A stretch of 64,000 nucleotides of DNA, taken from contig NC_072897.1 in NCBI RefSeq assembly GCF_027943255.1, forward strand, positions 55,514,406-55,578,405. Direction: 5' to 3'. Below are positions 10,959-20,866 of the stretch, piece after piece (the stretch's first letter is position 1; every line of letters begins with the position of its first letter). This DNA comes from Anastrepha obliqua. Taxonomy: Eukaryota > Arthropoda > Insecta > Diptera > Tephritidae. The position numbers and the translations under genes are program-made. The notes under the pieces are model-generated. The model searched no databases. It saw only the letters and a program-made list of their open reading frames with translations, and was not told the origin of the DNA.

Positions 10959-12618
10959 ATGCCTTGTGTGTGCGGATTAAAGGTTGAACGCAACCGAGCT
11001 AAAGTACAGTGCGGAAAATGTAACGCATTTTTTTATTTGGATTGTGTTGATGTTTGCCAGCTGATTTAGTATTCCTTCTCAGCTCGGACAATAAGTTTTT
11101 TTGTAAAACCTGTGCGGCCGCTCGCCGAAAGGCTATCCGCTCTCCTACTCCTTCCGTTAATGGAGAAACATCAAAAATCATAATATCGCTAAAATTAATA
11201 ATTGCAGTATTCCACCGGTACAACTAATGCCTAATGAGCCTCAACTGCTAAGTGATAAAGAAATTGAAAATATTTCACCAATTTCCCTACAAACCGTTCT
11301 TAATGAGATTGCTGCTCTTGAAGCTGAGTATCGAAAAAACTGAAGCACTGCACTCAGAATTGAGAGCCATGCATAATAATAGCATCGAAGGTGTCACCTC
11401 TACTCTTGCCTTGCTTACTACCGAGGTTAACGAACTCCGTGGTTATATACATGCATGCAATTGTCATGTTAAGAAAGCTTCAAAATAACTCTCCTACACC
11501 TGCTGTAAATGCGAATGCTATCTCGCCCTCTCACGCAACTAGTGTTTTAAATGACACTAATGCTGCAAACAGTCACCGACGTAAACGTAGTCCCCTGTCA
11601 GCTGTTTCGATCAAACTAATGAGTGCCCCACGTAAATTAAATATTACTTCCCTTCCAAAATTAATTACATCCCTTCTGAGGATTGCTCTTTCTCCACACA
11701 GTGTTGCCAAACAGTACATTTCGAAATCATTTACAAAATAAACTTAGAAAAATTTTAATTTTTGTTAAAATAATTTAAAAATACTGTTGAATAATGTTAA
11801 TTATAGATAAATGAACTATATGAATTTGTTGGTTTTTGGCTTTGGCTTATTAAACAATGAAAAATTGTAACTGATAACGCGGATGTGTGAAAAAGTGTGT
11901 AAGCAAAAGTATCAATGGCAGCATTGTGTAGATACAACCAAACACATACGTACACAAACCGATGTATTGTGTAAATATGTAACTACGGGATGAGTTTTGC
12001 TCAATTTTGTGCTCTCTAGGGGCTACGGTAAGGAACTACGATACGTAGGGGACTGTTTTCAGCATTAGTGTATTGACGCCGACTTATGCACCCACTGCTA
12101 CGCTCAGTTATGCTGCTGCTGCCGCTGCTAATATCAACATATCAACTCCACCTACTCTCTCTGCTTCCTTAACTAATGCTGATGGTGCTGCTGCTCACAT
12201 TAACATGTCGACTGCGGGAGCCAAACAAAGTACATAGCGAACAAATGCATACTCAAACTTCGTGGACAACTATTCAAGAGCGAAGGCGTAAAAATAATAA
12301 AAGATCTCGGGATGTAGTTATTGGTCTTAATTCAAGTACTGAGCTGGATGTAATAGCTACGAATAAGTGCTCACATCTTGCGTCCTTTAAATTTTATGTA
12401 ACTGAGGATAATATAATTTCTTATGTTGCTAAAAATTGAAATATCGATAAAAATCTAGTTCTATGTTGTATGCTGACAAAAAGGATTCTGATATCCATAG
12501 TAAAAAAAAAATTTATTTTAAGCTTGGAATTCCGCCATCATTGTTTGACGAAATTCTAAAACCGTCTGTTTGGCCTGCCGACGTCAAGGTACGCCCTTTC
12601 AATTTTTTTCATAAGGTT
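10959..12618 (+). pseudogene. CR1-like ORF1 with PHD-like finger (broken)
   Basis: The start MPCVCGLK (ATG at 10959) opens a PHD-like zinc finger: CVC, CGKC, a FYLDC position where PHD fingers have His (H to Y here), and, after a frameshift near 11070, CKTC. A leucine/glutamate-rich stretch around 11340-11460 (TEALHSELRA...LLTTEVNELRGYI) looks like a coiled coil. A Ser/Thr/Asn-rich, basic segment follows. The C-terminal block at 12240-12438 (VVIGLNSSTELDV...FKFYVTEDN) and WPADVKVRPF near 12570 resemble the C-terminal RNA-binding region of insect non-LTR ORF1 proteins. About 330 bp at 11740-12060 is non-coding AT-rich sequence that may be an insertion. It is inactive. Confidence 0.7.
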
Positions 12619-12779
12619 CTGGATTGAAATTTCATTCACAAATAAAATTTGATAAATGCGGTTAACCTCTTTTTATATACGTACATCAACGTTGTCAAGG
12701 CGTGGTTTCTTCGAAAAGTAATGACGGATGTCCATTTTTGCTATTTCACTCAATTGTTTGCTATTTCACTGGGTTTCGA

Positions 12780-12972
12780 CGTCCAAAAAGCATCATGTCA
12801 CTTTAATGCTTAACGTTGAGTTTTACGAGCTTGCGAGTAGTAAACAAGACAAGACAATAGCTTTCAATTTCTCCTCTTGTGACTTTTCTACGTTAAACAG
12901 CATTTTACATGACATCAATTGGGAAGATTGGCTTTCTGGGTTAGATATTGTTCAGTGCTATTCTACCTTCAA
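12780..12972 (+). pseudogene. CR1-like ORF2 fragment (end of endonuclease/linker)
   Basis: In frame with the ORF at 12728-13003, residues VEFYELASSKQ, then DFSTLNSILHDINWEDWL and DIVQCYSTF, match the block that joins endonuclease and reverse transcriptase in jockey/CR1 ORF2 proteins. The coding sequence is cut at 12972 by the piggyBac PB1 and resumes at 15420. The right-arm copy at 57576-57820 differs by two residues. Confidence 0.65.
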
Positions 12973-15415
12973 CCCTTTCGGTACGGAACTTTATGCGCAG
13001 TAGTAGATTTCGCTTAATGCAAAAAAGGAGTTGCTTGGGCACCAAATAAAATTTCTTTGGTGTCGAAAGGGACGTGGGATAAGAGGCTGACTGGGGGGGT
13101 GGTGGTTAACCATTGTACCATCCGGGATGTTATGTGGTACATATGTGTACCAACTACAAAACATACTAGACCATATTTTTTCTTACAATAATAGAACGAA
13201 ATAATTCATTTTTTTGCATGTAAATAATACACAAAATTAGCAATTTTATAAAGAATCAAACAATTAGTAATCAAATACATAGATGGTAATTCAAAGCAAT
13301 GTAATAATTTTAAATAAAATTATGTATGAAATGATGCAAAGCAAAACTTGTCAAGGGAACTTGGCACTCCTTACATATTGCTTTTGTACGTGTTTGTTTT
13401 TTTATTTGCTGCAACTAATACAACGCCGTCGAGTATCGCCTTCAATAGGTAGATGTTTCTGTCCTGTAACCCGACGTACTAGTCCTGGCCCTACCGACCT
13501 AGGAACAGATGTGACTTTGGAGCCTTCATCTATGAGTGTCTCTGCCAAGGTCACCAAAAACGATTTGAAAGGCATTTTTCCCCTTCTAAGTTCATTATAA
13601 ATGATCCAAGCGCTTACGGCTGCCATCATAAGAAAGCGGTAAAAAACCTTCTTCCACCATTTATCCGACTTCTGATCATATTCGTAAAGTCCACTCATTT
13701 GATCGGCTAAATCGACACCTCCCATAATTTGACGATAAAATTGAATTGCGTTTGGACATGCCACTTGGATTTTTTCCTCAGTTTTTAAAGTTTTTGTAAC
13801 AAACGCCATGGCTGGTTCGTGGCAATTTCTTATTACCGAAACCCCCTTCGTGTCCTGCCATTTTACGCATATAAGACCAGATGATGCACTTTTGAATTCT
13901 GCTTCTCCCCGCTCAAGTTTCTTACTTGTAAACTCGGGAACGGTTTTTCTGTTACGAATTGCAGTACCAACGGCTGGATAAGGTAAAGTATTTAACAGAT
14001 TAAGTGATGTGAAAAAGCGATCGAAATACAAAGTAACATCATTTTCTGCGACTGAGCTGATGAGTTTAGTTACAAATCTTTCTCCAAGGGTTCCCGAGTG
14101 TTCTTCAAGGTCTTTTCCACAATAAATATTGAAATCGTACGTGTAACCTGTTACAGCGTCACACCTAAGCCACATTTGTATACCTCTTTTCACCGGTTTT
14201 AGGGGCATGTATTGCTTCAGTGAACTGCGGCCCTTGACTTTTGTCATCGATTCGTCTATACTTTGGAAGCTGCTGTCTTGTCTACACTTTTGGAAAGTTT
14301 TTTTAGACATTCTACCAAATCGTCTAGGTAATAAGTCTTACTACAGTCTAGTGGTTTTTCCGGGCATGTGAAATACATCTTAGATGTGATAAATAAGAAT
14401 CGATCCCTAGCAATTGCTTCTTGAATTGATTTATTACCCAGAGATTTATGAAGGGACCAATAATCATGTTTAATGAACATGCATCCAACAATTACTTTTA
14501 TTTCGCCAGCATTAGTTCTAGTCAGTTTTGGTTTTTTCTTGCTGATTGTTCACTTTCTAGTATCTGCATACGCTCAATCGTGCAGTGAGCTATGTACAGA
14601 TAAAGGGATTTCGGTATAAGTTTTTGAAAAGTGTTACCAATACTTGCTGTGCGAGGTATATCTGATGAAATTTTGCAATACGGGAAGTGCTTGCAGTTCG
14701 CTTAGGACCAAAATCTTCCGGAGACTTCCAGTCAAAATTTTCATCGTGTGGTTGGTATCGAATGTGTTTCTATCGAATTCATTTATATCCCCTATATCCT
14801 CGTTTATGTTGTCATTATCTAAGCCTTCCGCACTGGAAGAGCTTGACTTATAGTTTTCGCTTGGAACAAGGTTATCAGAGCTTCCGGATGAAAAGTCTTC
14901 CAAATCGCTGCAACTTTCATCTTTCTCCTCCAACAACTTACGTATGTCGTCCTGGTTCATGTTACTGACTAAATTCTGTGTGGAATCTATTGAAAAATAA
15001 GTTGTATTCACCGGACTACTGGTACTAATATGTACCAATTAAGAAGACTACTGGTACACATACGTACCACCTGTAGAATTTGCACTAAAATAACACTTTT
15101 ATTTACATGTTCTTACCGGATTTACTTCAAATATGTGGTATAATCCTTAGTTCTCTAAAATATGTTGTTATCTGCCAATAAATTTCTATAAATGCACAAA
15201 TATCTTTCACAAAACGTCCACGCGCTGCACTTTTCAAATACTCTCAATAGAAACAACATGAATCTGAGCATAACGGGAATGTAAAACTGTACTCTAAAGG
15301 CACGTGCGGATTGCGAAAAGCTCAACAGATGGCACGGTACATTTCGAAACTCGATTGATTGTAAATTAAACATTTTAGGGACGTTTAAACTTTGGTACCA
15401 GCCGTACCGAAAGGG
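12973..15415 (-). mobile_element. piggyBac element PB1, left-arm copy
   Basis: A 2443-bp element with perfect 14-bp terminal inverted repeats (CCCTTTCGGTACGG at 12973-12986 and its complement at 15402-15415). The target site is TTAA at 15416-15419; the left flank reads TCAA at 12969-12972, one change from TTAA. Size, repeats and TTAA target are those of piggyBac. It carries a broken transposase on the minus strand and interrupts the CR1-like ORF2. Its terminal repeat resembles that of the 242-bp MITE inside MarA. Confidence 0.92.
13320..14960 (-). pseudogene. PB1 piggyBac transposase, left-arm copy (broken)
   Basis: The start is MNQDDIRKLLEE (ATG at 14958-14960), followed by an acidic, serine-rich N-terminus typical of piggyBac. 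A frameshift follows near 14740, then a region of stops to 14480. The core is read at 14256-14480 and, in another frame, 13402-14310. All three catalytic Asp positions are present: RCDAVTGYTYDF, TLYFDRFFTS and GGVDLADQ. The C-terminal cysteine-rich domain begins CISCSK, is cut by a stop and frameshift at 13402, and continues CKECQVPL in another frame to about 13320. A 28-bp deletion near 14490 removes sequence that the right arm keeps (NRLPCVKDYW). The transposase is inactive. Confidence 0.9.
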
Positions 15416-15470
15416 TTAAGGCGCAGTTGCTCTAAATTTTTATGAAATATGTACCACAATTTAAAAAAAA

Positions 15471-15931
15471 AATAGTTTAAAAAAACTAAAAAACACGCTT
15501 TTATTGCTAATCGAACTAAAAAGTAGAAAATAAATTTTAATGACAAAGGGACCTATAATGAAGTAATAGCAAATCGAACGATCAGTCATAGTCAAATACC
15601 TCAGAACAGAATTATAACAAAAACTAAGATACAAATAGAGTAATTCAAATTAGAGTTAAAAGCGTAGGATGCATTTTGCTTCACTTTCATAACCTTCTGT
15701 ACATAGGTAGTTGCCAATAGAATGATTGTAATATTTACTATATCAAGCATCCCACGCTTTTAACTCTAATTTGAATTATTCTATTTGTATCTTAATTTTT
15801 GTTATAATTCTGTTCTGAGGTAGTTGACTATGACTGATCGTTCGATTTGCTATTACTTCATTATAGGTCCCTTTGTCATTAAAATTTATTTTCTACTTTT
15901 TAGTTCGATTGTTTTTTAGTTCTTTTAAACT
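15471..15931. repeat. Fold-back palindrome FB1
   Basis: Two nearly perfect inverted arms, 15471-15672 and 15747-15931, flank a 74-bp loop. I compared them base by base and found only a few mismatches plus one short gap at the outer end. Motifs such as CTTTTTAGTTCGATTAGCAA recur at the outer ends and in half copies at 23460-23660, 31195-31395 and 39840-40060. There is no ORF. This is either a fold-back/MITE element or a hairpin left by rearrangement. It separates two parts of the CR1-like ORF2 that are contiguous in the right arm. Confidence 0.85.
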
Positions 15932-16021
15932 ATTTTTTATTTTCTACTTTTTAGTTCGATTAGCAAAAAAGCGAATTTTTTAGTTTCTTTAAACTATTTT
16001 TATTTATTATGAATGAAAATT

Positions 16022-16440
16022 ATTGTTATCATTGCAGTCAGTGAATAAATGATTCGATATATTCTTGTTATATTTAATTCCTTTCTTATCGACTGTGAGT
16101 CTAAAGCTATGCAGTTATCGGCCGTGATAAAGAAGTAATCGGGATTAAGAACTTATTTCGTGGAGGGAGCCTGAGAAACTGATTTACAAGAATAGATAAA
16201 GATTTTTCATTTTACAACCAAATTCACCTTACTTTTTGCCCACAGTAAAAAAAAGAAAATATTAATCCTGGCAATCCTAATAAGGATAATGGAAAACTTT
16301 TATCAAATTATTGCATTGCCATCGGTCCTTGATAGGTGTGCAAAATTTCAAGTCGATCAGATTTTTAGAAGTCAGTGAAAATTAAGCTCAAAGATTCTGT
16401 TACATACATACATACAACCCGTCCTAATAAAAGTATGTTA
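16022..16440 (+). repeat. Non-coding segment ending in a TACA-rich run (unit head)
   Basis: This 0.42-kb segment opens each tandem unit. It ends with GTTACATACATACATACAACCC and about 25 further bases before the CR1-like sequence resumes. A second, shorter near-copy of its last 90 bases sits at 23378-23465, 31112-31195 and 39752-39835. The TACA run suggests the tail of a short retroposed element; no promoter boxes or ORF are visible. The family is not recognised. Confidence 0.5.
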
Positions 16441-16724
16441 AAAACAATCTTTTAAACTTCCACGGTACACTTATCAACTTAAAAAACTTAAAAATAAGCT
16501 TCACAAGCAATTTTTAGAATCTAAGAATGAATCTATCTTTATAAAGTACAAGGATTGCTTAAAAAAATTCAACTGTTTAAATAAATTTGTATACAGGAAC
16601 TATAGGGTGATTTTTAAGAGCTATAGGAAAGTTTTAAAAAAAACACACGTCAAATTCAGAAAAATGCATGAAATTTTTATTTAAATCGATAAATCATATG
16701 TGTCATATAATTATATCATATAAT

Positions 16725-17640
16725 TTAATGTTTGAAGATTATTTCATGCAAATGTTGACCGCGACTGCGGTTCAAATGGTCCATCCGCTTAGTCCAATTT
16801 TGGCATACTCTTTCCAATGTTTCGGCCGGTATCTCACATATAAATGCTTTAATGTTGTCTTCCAATGCGTTAATTGAAGCAGGTTTGTCTGAATAGACAT
16901 GAGCTTTAACATAGCCCCGAAAAAAATAATCTAAAGGCGTTATATCGCACGATCTGGGTGACCAATTGACAGATCCCGAACGTGAAATAAAATGTTCACC
17001 GAACTCGGCATGTGGCACCATCTTGCTGAAACCATATGTCATGCAAGTCAAGCTCTTGCATTTTGGGCAAAAAAAAGTTGGATATCATTTCACCGTATGG
17101 CTCACCATTCATAGTTACGTTACAATTCGCAGCATCTTTGAAGAAGTACGGTCCAATGATACCGCCAGCCCATAAACCGCACCAAACTGTAACCTTTTCT
17201 GGATACATTGGTAGCTCTTGCAATTCATCAGGCTGATCTTCACTCCAAAATCGACAATTCTGCTGTTTACGTCCCTATTGATCCAAAAATGAGCTTCGTC
17301 GCTGAACACAATTTTTCGACTTTAACCCTTTCAATACGGAGTTTTTTAAGGGGAAAAAATATTTAACCATGAAAAGTTATTACTAGTGATCTAAATAGTA
17401 TGTCCTCTTGTATAAATAAAGAAATTATTTCTAGGAATTGAGAAAATGTCCTGGGAAAACATTGTCCCACCCGTAATGAACACTCAGTAGATCTATAATT
17501 GTTGTTTTTCCACTTACTGACCTAGCACGTGCATTGGGACGTATGTGTCCCGTCAGTATTGAAAGGGTTAAACTGTCTTAACAGAACACACATTTTTATA
17601 ATGAAAATCAATGATTTGCCAGCGTTGTTCGTTTGTAAGA
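16725..17640 (-). pseudogene. MarA transposase, unit 1 (broken)
   Basis: Minus-strand pieces give the Tc1/mariner DDD core in order: FSDEAHFWIN (first Asp), VTVWCGLWAGGIIGPYFF, WFQQDGAT (second Asp), SVNWSPRSCDITPLDYF (third Asp), and a C-terminus ending HLHEIIFKH. The N-terminal DNA-binding part upstream of the MITE is barely represented. In this unit a 40-bp deletion near 17010 joins DGATCR directly to the EFGEHF region in another frame. The MITE further splits the gene just upstream of the first Asp. It is inactive. Confidence 0.85.
17326..17567. mobile_element. piggyBac-type MITE, unit 1
   Basis: A 242-bp element without coding sequence, flanked by TTAA on both sides (17322-17325 and 17568-17571). 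Its terminal inverted repeats are CCCTTTCAATACGG-like on the left and the complement of CCCTTTCAATACTG on the right. The TTAA target and CCC start are piggyBac hallmarks. The first 14 bases differ from the PB1 terminus at only two positions, so PB1-like transposase may have moved it (inference). It is inserted just upstream of the MarA transposase core. Confidence 0.88.
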
Positions 17641-18745
17641 CGCTTCATGGTTAAATTATAGACCAACTGTTTAAAAAGATAATAGCTAAAAAATCACCCT
17701 TTATATTCTTCAGTTTGAAGAGAATATTAAGTCTAATCCTAAGGCCTTTTGGCGATTTGTTAAATCTAAAAAGTTAAGCTCTGGAGTCCCTTCTGCGGTT
17801 CGTTTTAATGACAAATCAGCGTCTACTCCTGTGGACATAGCCAATTTGTTTGCCGATTTTTTCAAATCTAATTTCACTAGTGATGGTAGGTATTCGTTTT
17901 CTCCTTGTCATGATAATCCACTTTCATCTTTGAATTTTGGCTATTTAAACCTTGTTTCTCTGGACATTGAGAATACAATTTTGGGTTTAAAACCTTCTTC
18001 GCAGACTGATAAGGATGGGCTGTCCGTAATTTTTCTTAAAAACTGCCCGGCTATTGTCATTCCTCTTAAATTAGTTTTTAATTAATCTCTATCTTCGGGA
18101 GTTTTTATCAACGGTTGGAAAATCACAACTATCACCCATATTTTCAAAAATGGCAAAAAGAATGATGTGTGCAACTATAGGCCGATCTCAAAGCTTTCTA
18201 TTATTTCTAAACTTTTCGAAGGAATTGTAAAAGAAAAAATATACTTTGCAAGTAAGAGTCTAATCTCGACTAATCAGCATGGTCTACAGTTTCCAACCTG
18301 GCTGCCTTTGGTGAATAATGCTTTGCAACTTTTGCTGAAGGTTTTCAAGTCTATTGTGTTTACACGGACTTTTCTAAAGCTTTTGATAGAGTTTCTCATA
18401 CAATTCTATTACGTAAACAAGTCTCGCTTGGTTTCCATTCTGTTTTCTTTCAATAGTTGAAATCTTATATATCCGATAGACGATGTGAGGTTACGATTGA
18501 GGCTGAATGTTCGGAACCTTTCATTGCATCTTCAGGGGTGCCACAAGGCAGTATTTTAGGGCCTCTTCTCTTCGTTCTATTTATTAATGATATTTGTACC
18601 TGTTTTTCATTTGCCAACTTTCTTTTGTATGCCGATGGTTTGAAAATATTTTCGGCCATTAGAAAAAATGAGGATGTTCCTATGTTACAAACGGAAATGA
18701 ATGAGCTCGTTCGCTGGTGCAGTAGCTCTGGCATCTCTCTAAATA

Positions 18746-20058
18746 CAGGGTGGCGCACGAATCGTGCTACAACAACAAAACGTAATAACTTTTTTTCTGT
18801 GTGAGTAATCGGCTTTTTTTTTTATTTTGCAGATTAGTATTTAGATTTACAAAAAATGGAGGCTTGGGATACCGAAAAGAGGATTTGGATAGTGCAGCGG
18901 TACCATGCTTTGCAGTCCATCATTTCCGTCGAAAGGGAATTTAGGCGGCAGTTTGGCGGCACTCCCCCGAGCAGATGGACCATTATGAGGCTGGTGATCA
19001 TGTTTGCTGAATCTGGAAGCATCGCACGCAGACCGTACCATCGAGATCCCCATGTTCGGGTCGAAGCCACAATCGCGGCTGTAGCATCGTCAATTCAGGC
19101 AAATCCAAGAGTTTCGACTCGTAACTTGTCGGCGCAAATTGGAGTTAGCAGACGGTCATTGCAGCTGATAGTTCATGATGACTTAAACTTGTTTCCGTAC
19201 AAAGTTCAAATCACAAGCAAATTAAACCCTCTGGATTTGCCTATTCGCCTGGAATTTTGCCAAAAAATTATTGAAATTGCCGAAGAAGACAACAACTTCA
19301 TAAATTGCTTGTTTATGTCTGATGAGGCCCATTTTGATCTAAACGGCAATGTAAACAAGCAAAATTGCCGTATACGGAGTCAATCAAATCCGCAAATACT
19401 CCATGAGATGGAATTGCACCCAGAACGAGTCACAGTTTGGTGCGCAGTTTCATCAAGGTGCATTGTCGGGCCATACTTCTTCGAAGAAAACGGTGTAACA
19501 GCGACTGTAAATGGGGACCGTTATTTAAACATGTTGAAGGAGTTTTTTTATCCAGAACTGCGGCGAAGACGTATCCCTTTTAACAGCATTTGGTTCCAGC
19601 AAGATGGAGCAACTGCACATATAGCCAGACCGGTTATGGAGGAGCTCCAACGAAAATTTAGAAATAAATTGATATCCAGAAATTCCACTTTCCGCTGGCC
19701 CCCAAGGTCACCTGACCACACTGCACCAGATTTTTTTTTATGGGGTTATCTCAAACAAGAGGTGTATAAAGCAAAACCAAGTAATTTGACTGAATTGAAG
19801 CAGTCCATCACAACAATAATTGAGGCGATCCCGACTTCAACCCTTCAGTGCGCAATGAACAATTTTCTCATCAGGTGTCGCATATGCGTGAATGAGCATG
19901 GAGGTCATTTACGTTCTATTATTTTCAAAACTATTGTAATTAGTTACATAAAATAAAATTGAATTATCTATACAATAAAAAAACAAAAAGTTAAATACAT
20001 TGATTAGAAAAAAAGTTATTACGTTTTGTTTTTGTAGCACGATTCGTGCGCCACCCTG
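18746..20058 (+). mobile_element. Mariner-like element MarB, unit 1 (apparently complete)
   Basis: A 1313-bp element between TA dinucleotides (18744-18745 and 20059-20060). The terminal inverted repeats, about 54 bp with one mismatch, start CAGGGTGGCGCACGAATCGT. Inside them GCACGAATCGTGC is itself a short palindrome. The element encloses one intact transposase gene. It interrupts the CR1-like RT between SLN and IKKC. The same insertion point is shared by all three units, so it predates the array. Confidence 0.95.
18856..19956 (+). CDS. MarB transposase, unit 1 (intact, 366 aa)
   Basis: A Tc1/mariner-superfamily transposase that would cut and paste its own element. Residues about 5-55 (TEKRIWIVQRYH...PSRWTIMRLV) form a helix-turn-helix of the DUF4817 type common in insect mariners, followed by a second HTH-like region at about 75-118. 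The catalytic Asp residues are D156 (FMSDEAHFD), D250 (WFQQDGATAH) and D287 (RSPDHTAPDFF). By my count 36 residues separate the last two. The C-terminus ends HLRSIIFKTI. The ATG at 18856 follows the left repeat by about 55 bp. The frame is uninterrupted and all catalytic residues are present, so the protein could be active. Compared with unit 2 it has three likely derived changes near residues 26-48. Confidence 0.93.
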   Translation: MEAWDTEKRIWIVQRYHALQSIISVEREFRRQFGGTPPSRWTIMRLVIMFAESGSIARRPYHRDPHVRVEATIAAVASSIQANPRVSTRNLSAQIGVSRRSLQLIVHDDLNLFPYKVQITSKLNPLDLPIRLEFCQKIIEIAEEDNNFINCLFMSDEAHFDLNGNVNKQNCRIRSQSNPQILHEMELHPERVTVWCAVSSRCIVGPYFFEENGVTATVNGDRYLNMLKEFFYPELRRRRIPFNSIWFQQDGATAHIARPVMEELQRKFRNKLISRNSTFRWPPRSPDHTAPDFFLWGYLKQEVYKAKPSNLTELKQSITTIIEAIPTSTLQCAMNNFLIRCRICVNEHGGHLRSIIFKTIVISYIK

Positions 20059-20650
20059 TATTAAGAAATGTTTTCATGTCACCTTCGCTAAAACTCAAAA
20101 TGTTTTCCAGTCATTTTACAGCATTGATAATACTTTACTTCAATCTGTCCAAGAATTCAAAGAGCTAGGGGTGATCTTTGACTCACATTTTTCTTTCAAA
20201 AGTCATATTAACTTTATTATGTCCACTTCTTACTCAATCTTAGGTTTTGTACGGCGTAATATCTCGATGATCTCGGATCCTTACACTCACAAATTACTTG
20301 TTACTTCCTTTGTTCGCTCTAGATTAGAATATGTAACGTTTATCTGGAGGCCTTGCCTCCATTTTGCTTTTGAGAGAATTGAAGGTGTTCCTTAAATATG
20401 CTCTCAAGTCGTTGAAATTCTCAAATCCTATCCCTTCCTATCATTCCCGTTTGATTTTAATTAACTTAAAGTCTCCAGAGAGTAGAAAGTCTATACTCTC
20501 ACTGTCTTTTATTTTTAGTGCAATTAAAGGAGAAATTGACTGTCCGTCCCTATTACGATGCATTCACTTTCATATTCCTACTAAATCGTTACGTATTCCT
20601 ACTAGATCGTTACGCAGTACTTATCCATTTCATCTTAAATTTCTTAACAC

Positions 20651-20866
20651 ATTCGCATCGGGAAATGAGAATTCTCGTTTACAAAAGAAAAACGTTGACG
20701 TCGGGAAACGATGATTCTCGTTTTGTGAGAAGTGTGCTTTCCAGGACTGAACGGAAATATTTTCTCCAAGGATATCTACACCCCGGTCTCCTTTGTCTCT
20801 CTTTTAGGTCGAATATCTCATTTCGGGTTGTTTCTCCTATTCCGATCCTAAATAAACAAAGGTAAC
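20651..20866. other. Junction sequence between CR1-like tail and PB2, unit 1
   Basis: About 215 bp with no recognised domain. It contains two copies of GGGAAA(T/C)GA(G/T)(A/G)ATTCTCGTTT about 50 bp apart, a short direct repeat. It may be the 3' untranslated end of the CR1-like element or the flank of PB2. The equivalents are at 28341-28557 and 36076-36290. Confidence 0.4.

Larger units (their letters stand above)
8703..15465. repeat. Left arm of a large inverted repeat (IR-L)
   Basis: This is the reverse complement of 53175-61845. The pairing rule is left + right = 70548 from 8703 to about 14480, and 70520 further inward because of a 28-bp deletion near 14490 in the left arm. The arm contains, from outside in, the J1 ORF1 end, RTE-D, an unassigned 500 bp, the CR1-like ORF1, a CR1 ORF2 fragment and PB1. 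Translated pieces between 8756 and 12439 are the same in both arms apart from one local cluster near 10000. PB1 has more differences. The outer edge at 8703 may be only apparent, because the partner arm is cut there by the Tigger element. Confidence 0.93.
16605..17702 (-). mobile_element. Mariner-like element MarA, unit 1
   Basis: The ends are imperfect inverted repeats beginning GGGTGATTTTT on the left and AGGGTGATTTTTTAGC on the right (read inward), next to TA-rich targets. This fits the Tc1/mariner superfamily. It lies in the CR1-like linker, interrupting ...FVYRNY / ILQFEENI. A 242-bp MITE sits inside it at 17326-17567. Confidence 0.85.
17703..20650 (+). pseudogene. CR1-like reverse transcriptase, unit 1 (broken, interrupted by MarB)
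   Basis: After MarA the linker continues (NPKAFWRFVKSKKLSSGVPS), then an RT N-terminal region at 17831-18085, NYRPISKLSIISKLFE at 18170, and GVPQGSILGPLLFVLFINDI at 18535. The catalytic box reads YADG rather than YADD (GGT at 18637-18639). MarB interrupts the gene at 18746. The tail resumes at 20059 with IKKCFHVTF, EFKELGVIFDSHFSFKSHI and SRLEYVTFIWRPC. Removing MarB and one TA restores the frame (SLNIKKC). Stops at 18084 and 18458 and an 11-bp deletion near 20386 add further breaks. It is inactive. Confidence 0.85.
10881..20660 (+). mobile_element. CR1/jockey-type non-LTR element hosting nested insertions
   Basis: One non-LTR element can be followed in a single direction through several insertions: ORF1 (10959-12618), the end of an ORF2 endonuclease/linker block (12780-12972), [PB1], a short ORF2 piece (15420-15465), [fold-back and TACA repeat], linker (16441-16604), [MarA], reverse transcriptase (17703-18745), [MarB], and the C-terminal tail (20059-20650). 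Most of the endonuclease is missing. The right arm shows the 15420 and 16443 pieces directly joined (53084-53217), which supports treating them as one element. I place it in the CR1/jockey group because of the PHD-like ORF1 and the RT motifs; the exact clade is uncertain. Confidence 0.75.

Noticed and set aside
10999..11223. Antisense ORF over the PHD-like region (and its mirror at 59325-59549)
   Set aside because: It has no recognisable domain and lies opposite the CR1-like ORF1, which explains the sequence better.
18465..19070. Minus-strand ORFs opposite the CR1-like RT and MarB (97, 78 and 68 aa)
   Set aside because: They are shadows of the plus-strand transposon genes and recur only because the units recur.
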